In this document: one piece after another, positions 1 to 12,632 of the stretch
Numbering within the stretch: the first letter of the stretch is position 1
Layout: every line of letters begins with the position of its first letter
Origin: Dioscorea cayenensis subsp. rotundata
Taxonomy: Eukaryota; Streptophyta; Magnoliopsida; Dioscoreales; Dioscoreaceae
Direction: 5' to 3'
Assembly: GCF_009730915.1 (NCBI RefSeq)
Contig: NC_052480.1
Coordinates: 4,526,001 to 4,590,000 of the forward strand
DNA: 64,000 nt
Translations under genes and position numbers: made by a program
Notes under the pieces: generated by a model
Database searches by the model: none
What the model saw: the letters and a program-made list of their open reading frames with translations, nothing else
Told to the model about the DNA's origin: nothing

Positions 1-1451
1 GATGTTTCATTTAATGGTTCTCTTGATTTATAGAGAAATTTTTGGGGTTTCCTGATGATTTATTGGCTCTTGGTTTGTTATTTTTGGTTGTGATTTGGGC
101 TGAAATGAGGTCTATTTCTCAATGCTCTCAAATTCGGTGGAAGCGGTATAATTTGTAATTTTGGTTTTAATGATTTGTAAAAGGGTTAGTTTTTATGATC
201 AATAGGCTCTTTAAATAATTGTTTCTTTACTTGTAAAGTCTTGTTTGTTCTTTTCTGGAAGGGTTTGCATTGTGTTGGTGTTTTTGAAGTGTATTTGAGA
301 TTTGTATGATATTCATCTCATCCAAATCGAAAATTCATTGGATGAAATTAATTAGTTTCCCTGATCTGTTCGATCTCATTTGTCAGTTCAGAATTTGTGC
401 CATTCCTTTATTCTTACTCTTCTTTATTCTATCGACTTTCATTGTTTCTGAGGTGGAATATTAACTGTTAAAGTATGGGTGAACCAGAAAAGATTGCCAT
501 GACATGAACATTTTTTATGCATTCTGTTTGTACAACTGGGTGAACTCAACTGTTTCCAATTTGTTTGAAAATGACTATAAGTGATAGTGCTTTCCTTTGA
601 CAACATATATTCCTGTCTCCACATGGTTTCTTCACTTGTTGTGTTGATGAATAGGAACTATTGACACTTATAATTTGGGAACTTTTACCACTATCGAAGT
701 TACTTGAGTCAAAATCATAATGGTAAGAATCTTAAAAGTCATAGCTCTTTAAAAGGGACAAGGAAGAAGAAGTGTGTTTCAAAAGGGAACAGTTTAGTGA
801 TGATGCTTAAGGTTCAACTTGCAAACCTATGTTATTAATTTGCTTTAATTTCTGCTATTTTCTTAGCAGGAAAATATGCCAGACATATGGATGATCTAAT
901 AAATAGGATCACGGATGGTTCTTTTTCTTTTCTTTTTTTTATTTATTTATTTTTGTACAATAACTGGAGTCTTTTGCTCATTGGTATAGTATCTCTATCT
1001 CAAGCAAAGATTTTTTATGTGGATTGCTAAAAATTGTTAAGTTTAGAATATTTTAAGCTTTGGATTTGTGAAGCAAGTTTCTAGTGCATGCTTTTATATT
1101 ATTTCTTTCCATCATTTGTTGGTTTACTATGTTGTCTTTGTTCCATTTTCCATGTTTCCCCCTTATTTACTTGGATTAGCTTTGTGGAGATATTTTGAAT
1201 AACTTTTCTCTAAAATTGTTTTGCATCCTCATGATTTTCCATGAATTAGTCTTTAATTCCTGTGGTGTTTTTTCCCTTATTTTTTTTCTCCAGATTTTGT
1301 GATAGAGATTATAATTTCAGAACTCACAAGCTTGAAAATTTTTAGTTTGGAACTTTGGAGCATATCCTCTGGTAAAGCAATCATTTCCAGTCGTTCAATG
1401 CATAGTGTACTCTATCTGCAAGTTTACCTTGCAATGTCCATTGTTGTTCTG

Positions 1452-1690
1452 CATGTTAGCATGTAGACTGTTCATGAGTCAATAACAATCACTGTTAATA
1501 TTTCATCCCATATTTCAGTTCATTCGGTTATCTGAAGAGGAGGAACATTATCTAGCTGCGAGTTTGCCATGCAGTAAGTGATGTTGATCTGTATGTTAGC
1601 CCTGTAGAGTGCTCATGTGTCAAATGCAATCACTGTTAATATTTCATTCCATATTTCCATTTCATTAGTTCATTTGAAGATAGGGATTCT
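1452..1690 (+). repeat. Local duplication around an exon acceptor in the DUF179 gene
   Basis: The segment around 1452-1548 recurs at about 1593-1690, offset 141 bp, with shared words such as CAATCACTGTTAATATTTCA. The first copy has TTTCAG before the 1519 exon. The second copy reads TTTCCAT at the same place, so its acceptor is lost. Confidence 0.7.
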
Positions 1691-3318
1691 AATCACTGTT
1701 AATTATGTCCGGTAAGAAACTTAAAGAGTTCCGCAATTGTTTCTTTATCATGAATTAAGAGATTCATGGACTGATCTTTTGTTTAATTTATTCTCTATTT
1801 CTCTCTTTTTTTTCTGAGATAATTTTTCTATTTATAATTGTAGAATTCTTTTGTGATTGTGATGGCATCCTTTGATCTGCAGGAAACAATGATCCATCAA
1901 TCCCTGAGGGAGATGGTTCTGAAGAAACAAATCCAGCAAATGATAAAACCGAATCTGATGATACTACCCATAGACCTCAGCCCTCACTGTCAGATTGGCG
2001 AGATTTTAGGGCAAACCTTGTAATTCGAGGGCAGGTGAGTTCTTATTAAACCGAATGCCAGAATTTTTTTGTTGTATGCTTACTCAATTAGATGTTTATT
2101 CAATCATATGCAACTAAATAATATGATTGAACTTAGTTCATTGAACCTTTTTATAACCATAACCATGGTAACATGGTTTGAATTTGATGACACTGGTGTT
2201 CTAACACTCATCTATTGATGCTTTACATCTTTATTGCTTTGCTTGGAATTTTTATTGCCATGGTTCTATGTTTGTTTTTCCCTTTTCTTTTGTTTTTGTT
2301 TAATTTTTTCAGTATGCCCGTGTAAATACCACTAATTGTCTGTTTGACTTCCAAAATGTTGGAAATTTTATATCGTAAACCAGTATGAAACATTGACAAC
2401 TACAAGCTATATTAAATTGGCCAATAAGTAATTGTTGCAATGACTATCACATGTAAATCTTGTTCAGTTATTATTTTTATCCTGTGGGGTCATTTTTTTG
2501 TTCTTTTAACAATGGGACAAATTTTTCCAATGCTGCTTTGGACAAGGCTACTATTTAAGTCCCTGGTCTTACTGATTCATAGGAAGCTGAGGTATAATTA
2601 TCTTTTGTTATTAAGAAACATGTTTGAAATCCATAACCAGGTACAGGTAGTAGATTCTGATGCTCCTGCCAAGGATGTTACCACACATGAGCCAACCCAG
2701 CAGCTTGGTCTGAAATGGGCGCACCCAATCCCAATGCCTGAAACCGGGTGTGTTCTTGTTGCCACTGAGAAACTTGATGGAGTTCGCAGCTTTGAGCGCA
2801 GTGTAGTTCTTCTACTCAGATTAGGAAACAGAGACCCAAGAGAAGGACCATTTGGAGTCATCATCAATCGTCCCTACAACAAGAAGATTAGGCATATGAA
2901 ACAACCAAACCCTGATCTTGCAACCACTTTTGGTGATTGTTCCGTCCATTTTGGAGGTCCACTAGATGCTAACATGTTCCTTCTGACTAGTAGGGGAAAT
3001 AGATCTCTCCAAGGCTTTGAGCAGGTAGTTCCAGGAATCAGCTTTGGTGCCAGGAACAACTTAGATGAAGCTATAGCCCTTGTGAAGAAAGGCATTCTTA
3101 GTCCTCAGGACTTCAAATTTTTCTCCGGGTATGCAGGGTGGCAGTTTGATCAGTTGATCGATGAAATCGAGTCGGAATACTGGGTTGTCGCTGCATGCAG
3201 TTCTTATGTGATTGGGGGAACATCGACAGAGTCACCAGGGTTGTGGGAGCAGATTCTGCAGCTGATGGGGGGCCAATATCTGGAGTTAAGCAGGAAGCCG
3301 AAGCAAGATAGTTCTTGA
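1519..3318 (+). CDS. DUF179 / UPF0301 (AlgH-like) protein, 5' end outside window
   Basis: Three coding exons can be joined: 1519-1573, 1883-2034 and 2641-3318 (TGA after KPKQDSS-like tail). Phases agree: the first exon ends one base into a codon, the second begins with two and ends in phase 0. The last exon carries the whole DUF179 fold: an LGLKWAHPIPMPETG-type entry, the GPFGVIINRPY segment, VHFGGPLD, and a FFSGYAGWQFDQL motif near the end, all hallmarks of AlgH/UPF0301. Plant members have an N-terminal extension; here it is acidic and Ser/Thr-rich (SEETNPANDK-like) and then DWRDFRANLV. The family's biochemical function is not established. The start codon is not visible: positions 1-1518 are T-rich and intron-like, so the first exon probably lies left of the window. 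The 1519-1573 exon is the least certain. Closest Arabidopsis relative by memory is At1g33780. Confidence 0.85.
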
Positions 3319-4333
3319 ATATCTGCCATTGAATCAATTGTATAGCAGGGTGGATAGTCATAATTAATACTACTTTCTTAAGGCTTATTCTACTAAATTC
3401 TTGTAACTATAACCTTCTTTCTTTCTTTCTTTTTTTCTTTTTTTCTTTTTTTAATAAAGATCAAAACTTTATCACCATGGAAATTGATGTAAATTTGTAA
3501 GCAGTACTATTGTGTATCGTTGAAGACTGTCTTCCTATTTTATCTTGAGTTTGGTTGATTTTTGTTTTGTAATTAGTACTATTTTCTTCTGCACATATTC
3601 TTATTTCTTTTGTATCTGACTTGTTTTTTCTTAATATAGAGTGAAACTTAGTGGCTGTGGAAATTGGTGTTATTTTGTAAGTGGTCTTGTTTGCAATCAA
3701 ATAATATCTGTCTGATTTTAACAGGAGTATTGTACAAAATTTTCCAATTCTTGGAGTGGATGGCCCTCTTGCAGAACCTAGATAGAGTGATACAACTTAC
3801 AATTGTTTGATGTTTTAATCTTCAACTACCGGAAGTAACATCGCTTAGTAACTGTCTCCAACTTATCACAGCCAAAACAAGCATTACTCATATCAGAACG
3901 AAAAAATGTTCAATTTGGAAACACAACATTTTAAAATTAGTTGCTTACACAAAATTTCATCCACTGAACAAGATAAGGCATCCCCTAAATGATCCACTGT
4001 AAAAACTTGTGTATTTCCCTTTCAAACATGCCAGTAAATATCCTTGGCCAGTTACCAGTTACATAAGCATAATCAACTATGTAGATGCTGAGACAATGAC
4101 AATGCAATTTACAATTGATAATTGCTAAATTTATTTACAATAACACAGAGAACTGTAGCCAATCACCACGTTATTTCTGCAAAGGCATGCAAGTACTTCA
4201 AATGGTGATCGACTTGCAAAGGAAACTTTTCCCGCTGCAAAACCTCTGCTTTGCTGATGGTCACATTTTAAGGCTCCAATTATAACCTTAACAAAGTAAA
4301 ACTATATGGAAAGAATTCATGGAGAACTAGCTT
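3319..4333. other. Intergenic space between two convergent genes
   Basis: This holds the 3' UTRs of the DUF179 gene (+) and the kinase gene (-). A T-rich tract at 3417-3452 is followed by AATAAAG at 3453, a plausible poly(A) signal for the DUF179 transcript. No coding sequence or mobile element is recognisable. Confidence 0.6.
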
Positions 4334-7300
4334 TCATGCATCTGAACTGCCATTCCGGCTGGGATAGAGCAATGCTTCAAAGTGTCCATTCCTATTGTTC
4401 TTTGTTTTATCAAGCCGGGCTTTGCGTACAGCATGCTGGATTCGCCTCTCATGCTCTTTCAGTATTTCTTCTGTATTGCCCCCTGGAGGCATCAATGGTC
4501 CAGAGAAGTGTATGATATTCTTCTTTGTGTTATAAACCTGGAATAATCAACATTTCAAATAAAAAGGGTGTTAGTTTACAGCAGGAGGCTCCAATTTCGT
4601 TGCTCTACTACATTGGCATGTTATGTTTGAAACATTATGCCAGAAAAAATAAAAAATAAAAAAATAAAAATAATTGAAGAAGAAAATGGAAAAGACAACT
4701 TTCATTAATCAGTGCATTCTACTTGGGAACCTTCGTTGCATCATATCTATCAGAAGACTACTTTCTATTTCTTGTTATTTTAATCACATTGAAACAGGTT
4801 CATAGAAACCATATAACAATTTACTCAAAGGTATAAATAACAGGACAGGTTTAAATATCAGGATTAACAACTCACCATGGTGGGTTCCTTGATTCCAGGT
4901 CGTTCATCTTTCTTGAGAGAAGATGAAGGTCTATCCAACAACTTCTCAGATGGCTCCGCACCGTCAAGTTGACTGTACCTGGAGCTAGCACTGCTTCTTG
5001 CCGCAACCAGACCAGATAAGTTGGACAAATCAACTCCACCTCCTTGATGCTTAAGAGACCTCTGCATCCTTAACTGGCGGCCATTTGAAGCCCTCTGAGT
5101 ACTTGATGAACGGTTAGGTATTGACGGAAGCTCACCATCTGGCCTCTTGTTCCTTGATCCGAGCATACTAGAGTTCATCAACGGACCAGAATGAAAGAAG
5201 CCATTATCTGCAATAACTCTGGAATGGTTCACTGCACCAGTCTCCTCATGTGGATTGTACTTCTCACTGACGCTTTTGTGATTTCCATCTATTTGTCTCC
5301 TCTGCACAAATGACAAAAATTTGGCTTCTAAGATTCTAGAAATACCAAAGTAATAAATAAATAAATAATCCAACATAAATAGATAATTCAAGTAATATTT
5401 TTCTTGGAAAGAGTGGTGGGAATCAGCAAACTCAAGTACACCTCCACATTCACACAGGTATACTTGTTCAAAGCCAAAATACCATGTTATACTTTTCTCT
5501 TAAATTAGCAAAAAGCCAAACTGTAGACATGTCATCCACATGTTACAAAAGTCTACATTTATCAGCCTCAACTTTCTCTGCAGAAGGAAAACTCAAAAGG
5601 CTATAATCCTGAAGTAACTCATCCAGAAGTTAAAGGGCCATTGCATGGAAGTTTAAGTTCCATTCCTGAGAAACCATAGTACTAATGTCATGAAATAAAC
5701 AAATACAATACCTGTAGTGACTCCTGTAGTTCTGCATTGGCATCTGGCATGGGTATAGCTTTGGGGTCTCTTGAAGCCCTCCTTCCAGATTCCGATCCAT
5801 GCCCTTTCATAGCTGCTGCTCTTTGCCTGTTATAGATATGTCACAAATAAATATTGCAGATATATATATATATATATATTCTTTCATGAAAATTCTGCAA
5901 ATTTTGTTGTCCACTTAAGATTGAACTTGCCTCCTAGCTTCCTCATCCCGAAGCTTCGCATCTAACTCCTTGCTGGGGGGATATTTAGGAAAACTTGCAG
6001 GATCACAAGCAAAAGGTTTTGACCGGAAGAACTGAAATGATACAAGTACTAGTTAGTAAGGTCCATTTCATAAATGATATTTCTCACTCACACAAATTGC
6101 ATGAAACATGGCTACAATTAGAATTAAAATAAGGCACCCCATTATACTTATTTCTGAATGAAAACCATTGAATAAGAGAAAAGCAAATTTACAAACAATA
6201 AATTTTTTACTTATTAGTACAGCTAAGCACAAGAAAAAATTAAATCAGGAAAGAAAAATTGTTAAATACTGAAGCTACAAACTATCATTATTGTTATTAT
6301 ATATATATATATATATAAACCAACAGATAGGAATCAACTAAACAAGAAAATTCTTACTTCACTATCAAGTGCTGAAGCTGCTGTTCCTCGCTCTGCTGGT
6401 TCAATTGCAAGAAGGGTATTCATAAGAGCTAGAGCTGATGAAGGAAAATCTCTAAATGTATCATCAATACAACGCCGATATGGATGTTGAGGTTTAAAAA
6501 TTGTTGTATGTGGCAACTTTGCCTTCTTCCAGTATTCATCAGATGGTGAGCCACAAAGCTTGAAAATCTTGTGCAGTTGCTCAACCTATGGTGATCAAAT
6601 CACAAAAAAGATAAGAACCCACAGCATGTATAACCAATGGTCCAAATATATAGCCAAATAAAATTCTACAATGGAAGAGTATAAATTAGTGGAAAATACC
6701 AAGCATTTATGAGAAAAAAGAATAATCAACCTATGGCGATCAAATCACAAAAAACCAAGATAAGAACCCCCGCGCATGTATAACCCGTGATCCAAATATA
6801 TAGCCAAATAAAATTCTACATTGGAAGAGTACGAATTATTGGCAAATACCAAACATTTACAAGAAAAAAGAATAATTAATCAGATTTCTTGAGAAAACCT
6901 TCGCAGTGTGTGTTCCACAAGGATGGTTGTGCAAAAATTCAGAATCTATGTGAATTCAGGCATGATGATTTGGGGAATACCTCTGTTCTCCCTGGCATGA
7001 TTGGCTTGCCAGCAAACAATTCTGCAAGAATACAACCAGCACTCCACAGATCAACAGAGACACCATATTCAGTAGCACCGAGCAATAGTTCAGGTGGTCG
7101 ATACCACAATGTTACAACACGACTCGTCAATGGCTGCTTCTGACTATGACTGAAAAATGTGGCCAGGCCAAAGTCAGCAATCCTAAGCATGCCATTATTG
7201 TCAACGAGAAGATTAGAACCCTTGATATCCCTATGTAAGACCCCATGACTGTGACAATGATTAAGGCCAGAAAGAAGTTGTTGCATATAACACTTAATCT

Positions 7301-9160
7301 GCAATTTGAAAAAATGACATCAAATTATAATGTGGAAAGAGGAATAAACTGGTTTGAGGCTCATGCAAAGAAAATATTTTGACTTCTCAGTGAATACCTG
7401 TGGCACAGTGAACTTGATGCTAGGGTTTGCCGCAAGTCCAGCAAGATCATGCTCCATATATTCAAATACAAGATACAGGCTGCACGACATTCTAGAGGTA
7501 ACTAAACCTTCAAGTTTCAATACATTTGGGTGATCAAGTCTTCGCAGAACAAGAATTTCCCTAGCCATAAAACGAACACTTTCAGGATCTACGTTAACAA
7601 ACCGCACTTTCTTAAGGGCAACAATCTTTCCTGTTTCCAAATCACGAGCTCGGTACACATTGCTATAGGTTCCTTGTCCAATCTGAAATTACATCATCAA
7701 ATGGAAGAAAAAAATAAGCATGGATAATTACACTTAAAAAAAAACCCTTTGAATGTGTCGGTTATGTAAAACACAACATAAAGTAAACAATACACCAAAT
7801 AGAACTATCATAAAGTTCCAGGTCATCACAACATGCCAAACTGCCAACTTATGGTATCATCAGCAATAGTGAGCATAGAAAATGATAGTGAAGACAGGTG
7901 CAGAAAAGAATGCAGAAGTAACTGAGTAGGTAATGCCGAAAATAATGGAGGCAAATAGTAAGCCATAGGCTAAAAAGTAATTGCACTAAATCTTACTCAA
8001 TGAACAAATTACCATTGATGATGAAAAGAGAAATTAATGCAGAAGCACTATTTGGAGTCATGGAAGAGAAAAATCAATAAAGTTGTCAAAGCAGGTGTTA
8101 ACCAAAATAAAACAAAAATTAATATCATCCTGCTAATAACCATGATCCTCAATGATATTTCCTGAATATTACATATCTCTACCATGGTCTTTGTACTGTT
8201 AGAATAGATTTGGCAGTCCATGGTAGCTACTGGTGGTTTGTTTATGTTTGGTTGAATCCCCCCAAACTTGGCCACCAGGATCATATTACCCCTAAGAAAG
8301 GACAAGTCATCAGTGCCTCCTAAAAAACAACCATTCAGGCATAGGAAACGACCATAAAAAGAAAAAACAAAAAACAAAAAAAAAGATCAGCAATTCGAGC
8401 ATACTCAATAGCACAAAAAACAACCATTCAGTCAAATCCTAAAATGAAAAATTCTGATCATTCTAGATTTAATAACAGCTCCCTTTTTTTTCCAATGGAA
8501 GACGATTGAGCCTAATATTATACGAATCATTCAATTCGAGCATACTCAATAGCACAAGAACAGCAGAACAAAATCACCAACAGCACCATGGTACAACAAA
8601 GGCAGAAACCAACAATAGGATAATCAGAATCCTGAAAAGAATAATAGAAAAATTCCAAGCAAGTAATTCACCTTCTCAAACTTCTCAAAGGACTCGGCTT
8701 TCCGCGGAAGCCACCCTTGTACAGCCTCGCCGGCAACAGCAGCAAGCCATGAGGGCCATCCGGCGGACACATGCTCTCCTACAATCCCATTTGGCACACC
8801 AGTAATCGAAGAACCATTCTCCACACTACTCATAATCCCAATTCTGGAACCATGAACCCTAGAATCAACAATAGTGGCTCGCTGATGGGCAGCCCCTTCC
8901 CGAATCCTATCAACTCCGGCCACCGCTTTCTTATCCCCCTCAACCGGAGACCGAGCCGGTGGGGTGACTGCATTGTCTCGTTCCTTCGATATGAGCCTCG
9001 CCCTACTTCCCTCATTGCCGGCAATACCACTGGGATCTAAGACCACAACATTGTCCCTCCTAGAAGAAGCGACGAAGCGCCGCGAAGACCTACTCAATCC
9101 TTTGTCTCGCTGGGTCTCCGAGTACTCCCTATCGATGCCCTTCGCCAAGACGCAGCCCAT
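4334..9160 (-). CDS. CDK-like Ser/Thr kinase (CRK/IBS1 family), N-myristoylated type
   Basis: Eight exons on the minus strand: 8672-9160, 7398-7682, 6981-7298, 6358-6585, 5931-6031, 5712-5826, 4876-5301 and 4334-4537. Phases agree throughout and give 721 residues. I start at the MGC codon (9160), two codons inside the longest frame, because MGCVLAKG is the N-myristoylation/palmitoylation signal of this family. The kinase domain begins about residue 164 with IGQGTYSNVY; VALKK (K187), a PESVRFM helix in the PSTAIRE position, LHRDIKGSN (D282), DFG (300-302) and TLWYRPPELLLG follow. The tail after residue 440 has the family's PDANAELQ and FSGPLMPPGGN blocks. Intron 5 is GC-AG. All catalytic residues are present, so it should be active. 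Arabidopsis relatives are At1g33770 and IBS1 (At1g18670). Substrate and cyclin partner are unknown. Confidence 0.93.
6581..6877. repeat. 145-bp tandem duplication in kinase intron 3, copying the splice acceptor
   Basis: TCAACCTATGG at 6581 (minus-strand acceptor and first bases of exon 4) recurs at 6726, followed in both copies by the same ~140 bp (GATCAAATCACAAAA..., then ATATATAGCCAAATAAAATT). The copies differ at several positions. The second contains a complete decoy acceptor with only a few bases of exon behind it. Confidence 0.85.
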
Positions 9161-12100
9161 AAGCACAGATCACTACCACCTCAAAAACCCTAGCACCGTC
9201 TCCGGAGCTTATCACTGATGCATTGAATCCTCGGAATCCCGCTATGCAAACCCTAAACACCAAGTAAAAACTCCACCTTTAAAGAAAAATCACCCAAAAA
9301 AAACCCTAAAATTCCACGGATTTCAGCGGATCAAAAGCTCAAATCACAATCTCTAAACTCTTTGTACCAACCCAATGGATTATCGAGAATTCCCGATCAC
9401 AAACAACAAAGATTAGCAATAAGAAAACCACAAAAACTTCAGTCCAAACACGAAATCCCTAAAATAGATGAGAGAAATGGGACAAATTTTCACCAGAATG
9501 GAGATCTCTAGCCGGCAACCCTTTTTTTTCATTATATATATATATATATTATAATATTTTATTTTGGGTGAACAAATGGGAATACAATTACACGAAAAAG
9601 AAAATGATATTTGAATTTTATTAAAATAAAATTCCAATTTATACCCTTATAAATTATTCCTATATAGAATAATGTTATAAATCACAAATAAAACTATTCG
9701 TGATATATAACATTAATTTTTTATATTTATATATAACTTGTTAAATATATAATATCAATATACAGTTTGGTAAAAATTTATGATTATTGTACTATTTTAT
9801 TAATCAATTGGTTCAAATAAATAAAAAAATTTAAATCACTTAAGTAAATGAATTCGAGCTTAGATCCTTATATATTTATAAAAATATGTTTTTATAGAAT
9901 TCTCAAGACTACAACTAGAACTAATTTAAAGTCATTGATTTTTAAAAATAATAGTGGATCAAAGATCAACTAAAAAAAAATTCTTGGACTATCTCATTGA
10001 ACTACTTCATAAATAAAAAAATAATAATAATAATAATTTCATTTGAATGTTTTGAAATATTTATTCGCATATGTTTACTAAACGTATAAAACTAATATAT
10101 GTTATTATAACATAAAAAATAAGTTTATAAAAAATTAAATATATATATAAGATACAAAAAGATATTTTTGGTAAAGTAGAAAATTTGTACTATTAACTCG
10201 AGAATCTTCATTTGTATGGGTCTCTACAAGGGGTATATATGTAAAATGATATTATTAATGTAGTGAAATTTGAGGATAAATATATTATTGAATTTTTTTT
10301 AAAAAAAATAAGATAACATTTAATAAATATGAGAAATTTTTCACAATAAATAGTTTAGAAAAGTAGCGCAAAAAACGCGGTTCCTCGAAAAAACGGAATC
10401 CATGGCGGAAAAAGAACTCCACTTGGTCCGAATTCATTACTTCATGGTCACAGGAATTGACTGAAAGACCACCACATCATGTGGCCCAGTTTTGCTTCAA
10501 TGGTGGGTATAATTGGAATTTCAACATTCATGTTTTCTATTTTCTATTTTTATTATAAAAATTAAAGTCTACTTTCTCACACGATGCAGTATATGAGACA
10601 AATAATGAATATTAAAATACAAAATACTATTATTTTTTAACCAAAAAATTGGTGGACAAATTATTTGAGAGGAAATGGTTTTAAAATATGCTTTTCATGT
10701 ATTTTGCTTATCATTATAATTATTTTGACCATAATATTTTTTTTTTTTTTGAAAAAAATAATAAATTAAAAATTTATAATATGAAATATGATTTATTAAA
10801 AAAAATCATTAAAATTGTGTGCTTTTCTCACTCACCCACCCACTTTTGCAATTGGAAGTCTTAATCAGTAAGTCTTTAGGTATAAGTGGGAGACAAACAG
10901 AAAATTAGGGTTGAAGTCTTGATCAACTTAAATTAGGGTTTCATATGAATGTTCAAATTATAAAAGACACACACAAGTAACATAAATGCTTTACAATTTC
11001 TTCATTGAAACTCTCAAAGCATGTCACATTTCATTACTTTTGGGATTCTGAAACTTTCAAGCCATGTCAAGCTCCTTTCAATGGGAATTTTTAATTTTTT
11101 TTAAAAGTAAATTATGTATATTTATAAATATTAAAAATAAAGAGAACATCGATTGATTTTTGACGATCAAGATCATAAATGAAGTTCATTCTTTAAGTAT
11201 TTGTAGTTCATGAATAAAAATTTAAAAACTTAATTAATACTGTAAAGAAAATTAACTAAATTTTTTAAGGTTCTAAATATAAAATGCAAGTAATATAAAA
11301 AGGCTTATGACGTCAAGGCCACATAGTTCATGTTGTTAGCGACACTAACCCTAACTATTTTAGGGAAAAAGATTTTAATAACTCAAAGTGAGGGCACGTG
11401 AGGCATTAACTCCGTATATGTTCCTTAACTAATTAAAGGGATTGTCCCCTTTGTCAAAAAATTTAAAAATTAAAAAGATTATCTAACCTTAGGGTTAGTT
11501 AGATAACTCTAGGACTAGTTAGATAATTTTGGGCATTACCATATGGTACCACTCTTCTTGTTTCGAGGGGGACATTCTATTACTATGATTTGTTTATTTT
11601 AATTTTTAAATATTATTTTTTTATATGTAGTAGATTGTGTTATTTTTCTATATCTCTAGTAAATGGTTATATCTCTCTTGTATTCGTGTTTTTGTGCCTT
11701 TTGTGTAATTTTTACTATTATTTTAATATATATGATTTATTATTTTAAAAAAATTACATAAAATATCAATTGATCAAGAGCAAAATAAGGGCTAGCTAAA
11801 TTAAAACATAATTATATAATATGATAATTCAATAAAATGTATAAAATAAAATCTTAATATATTTCACAATAAAGTTTAAAAAATATAAGAAATCATTGTG
11901 TTTGTATTTAGTGCTGCTTAACTTCAACCTAAGCTATTTTTCCAAATTAAAACTATTAAATTTTATTATTTATTTTGTTTTAATGTAACTATATCACATG
12001 TTTAACTACATAATTTATAACGTTAGATAGAAAAGAGAGAACAAACACTTTGCTTTAATTTAATAGTCAAAATACAATTTTATTTCATTAATTTAAAAAA

Positions 12101-12632
12101 ATATCAATAGTTTTAACTTTATTTTTAAAGGTAACCAAAACCGACGATTATGTTAAACACTTGCATTAAAATAATATAATTAATAATGTGCATGATTTTA
12201 TATTTTTATAGTAGAAAAACACGTAATAGGAAAATTCCAGCAACTTTGACTTGATCTAGTCAAGTCAACTAATACGGCTTGAACCAATTAAAAAAAAAAA
12301 ATTAAGATCATAAAAAAATATCTTGTGATCAATATATTAAGTTGGTCCTATTTGCAAGGTGGCAAAGAAAAGGTACTATTGGCCAAATCTTGTTTGACAG
12401 GACATACATAGAAAAAATCAGATCAAGGTACTGCCAAAATATGTTTCTTATGGCTTGGCCGGTTTCATTAAATATTGGGAGTTTTTTTTAAAAAAATTTT
12501 ATCTACATTAATAATGTATATAATAATAATAATACATATATAAATATTTCTTAAATCATGTCATTTTGTGCTCAATTCACCCTCTTATTTATTTTTTGCA
12601 TCAAATGCAATATTTCTTGTGGATTGAAAAAA
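9161..12632. other. AT-rich intergenic region and kinase 5' flank
   Basis: Bases 9161-9520 are moderately GC-rich and probably hold the kinase 5' UTR and promoter. From 9530 the sequence is very AT-rich, with a TA run at 9532-9548 and homopolymers. A short patch at 10395-10510 is more GC-rich but has only a 20-codon frame. I see no gene. Confidence 0.6.

Noticed and set aside
8506..9218. Plus-strand frames opposite kinase exon 1
   Set aside because: Shadow frames of the GC-rich first exon; the minus strand has the continuous, motif-bearing kinase reading.
10401..10463. Short frame MAEKELHLVRIHYF
   Set aside because: Only 20 codons, without a leader or flanking exons.
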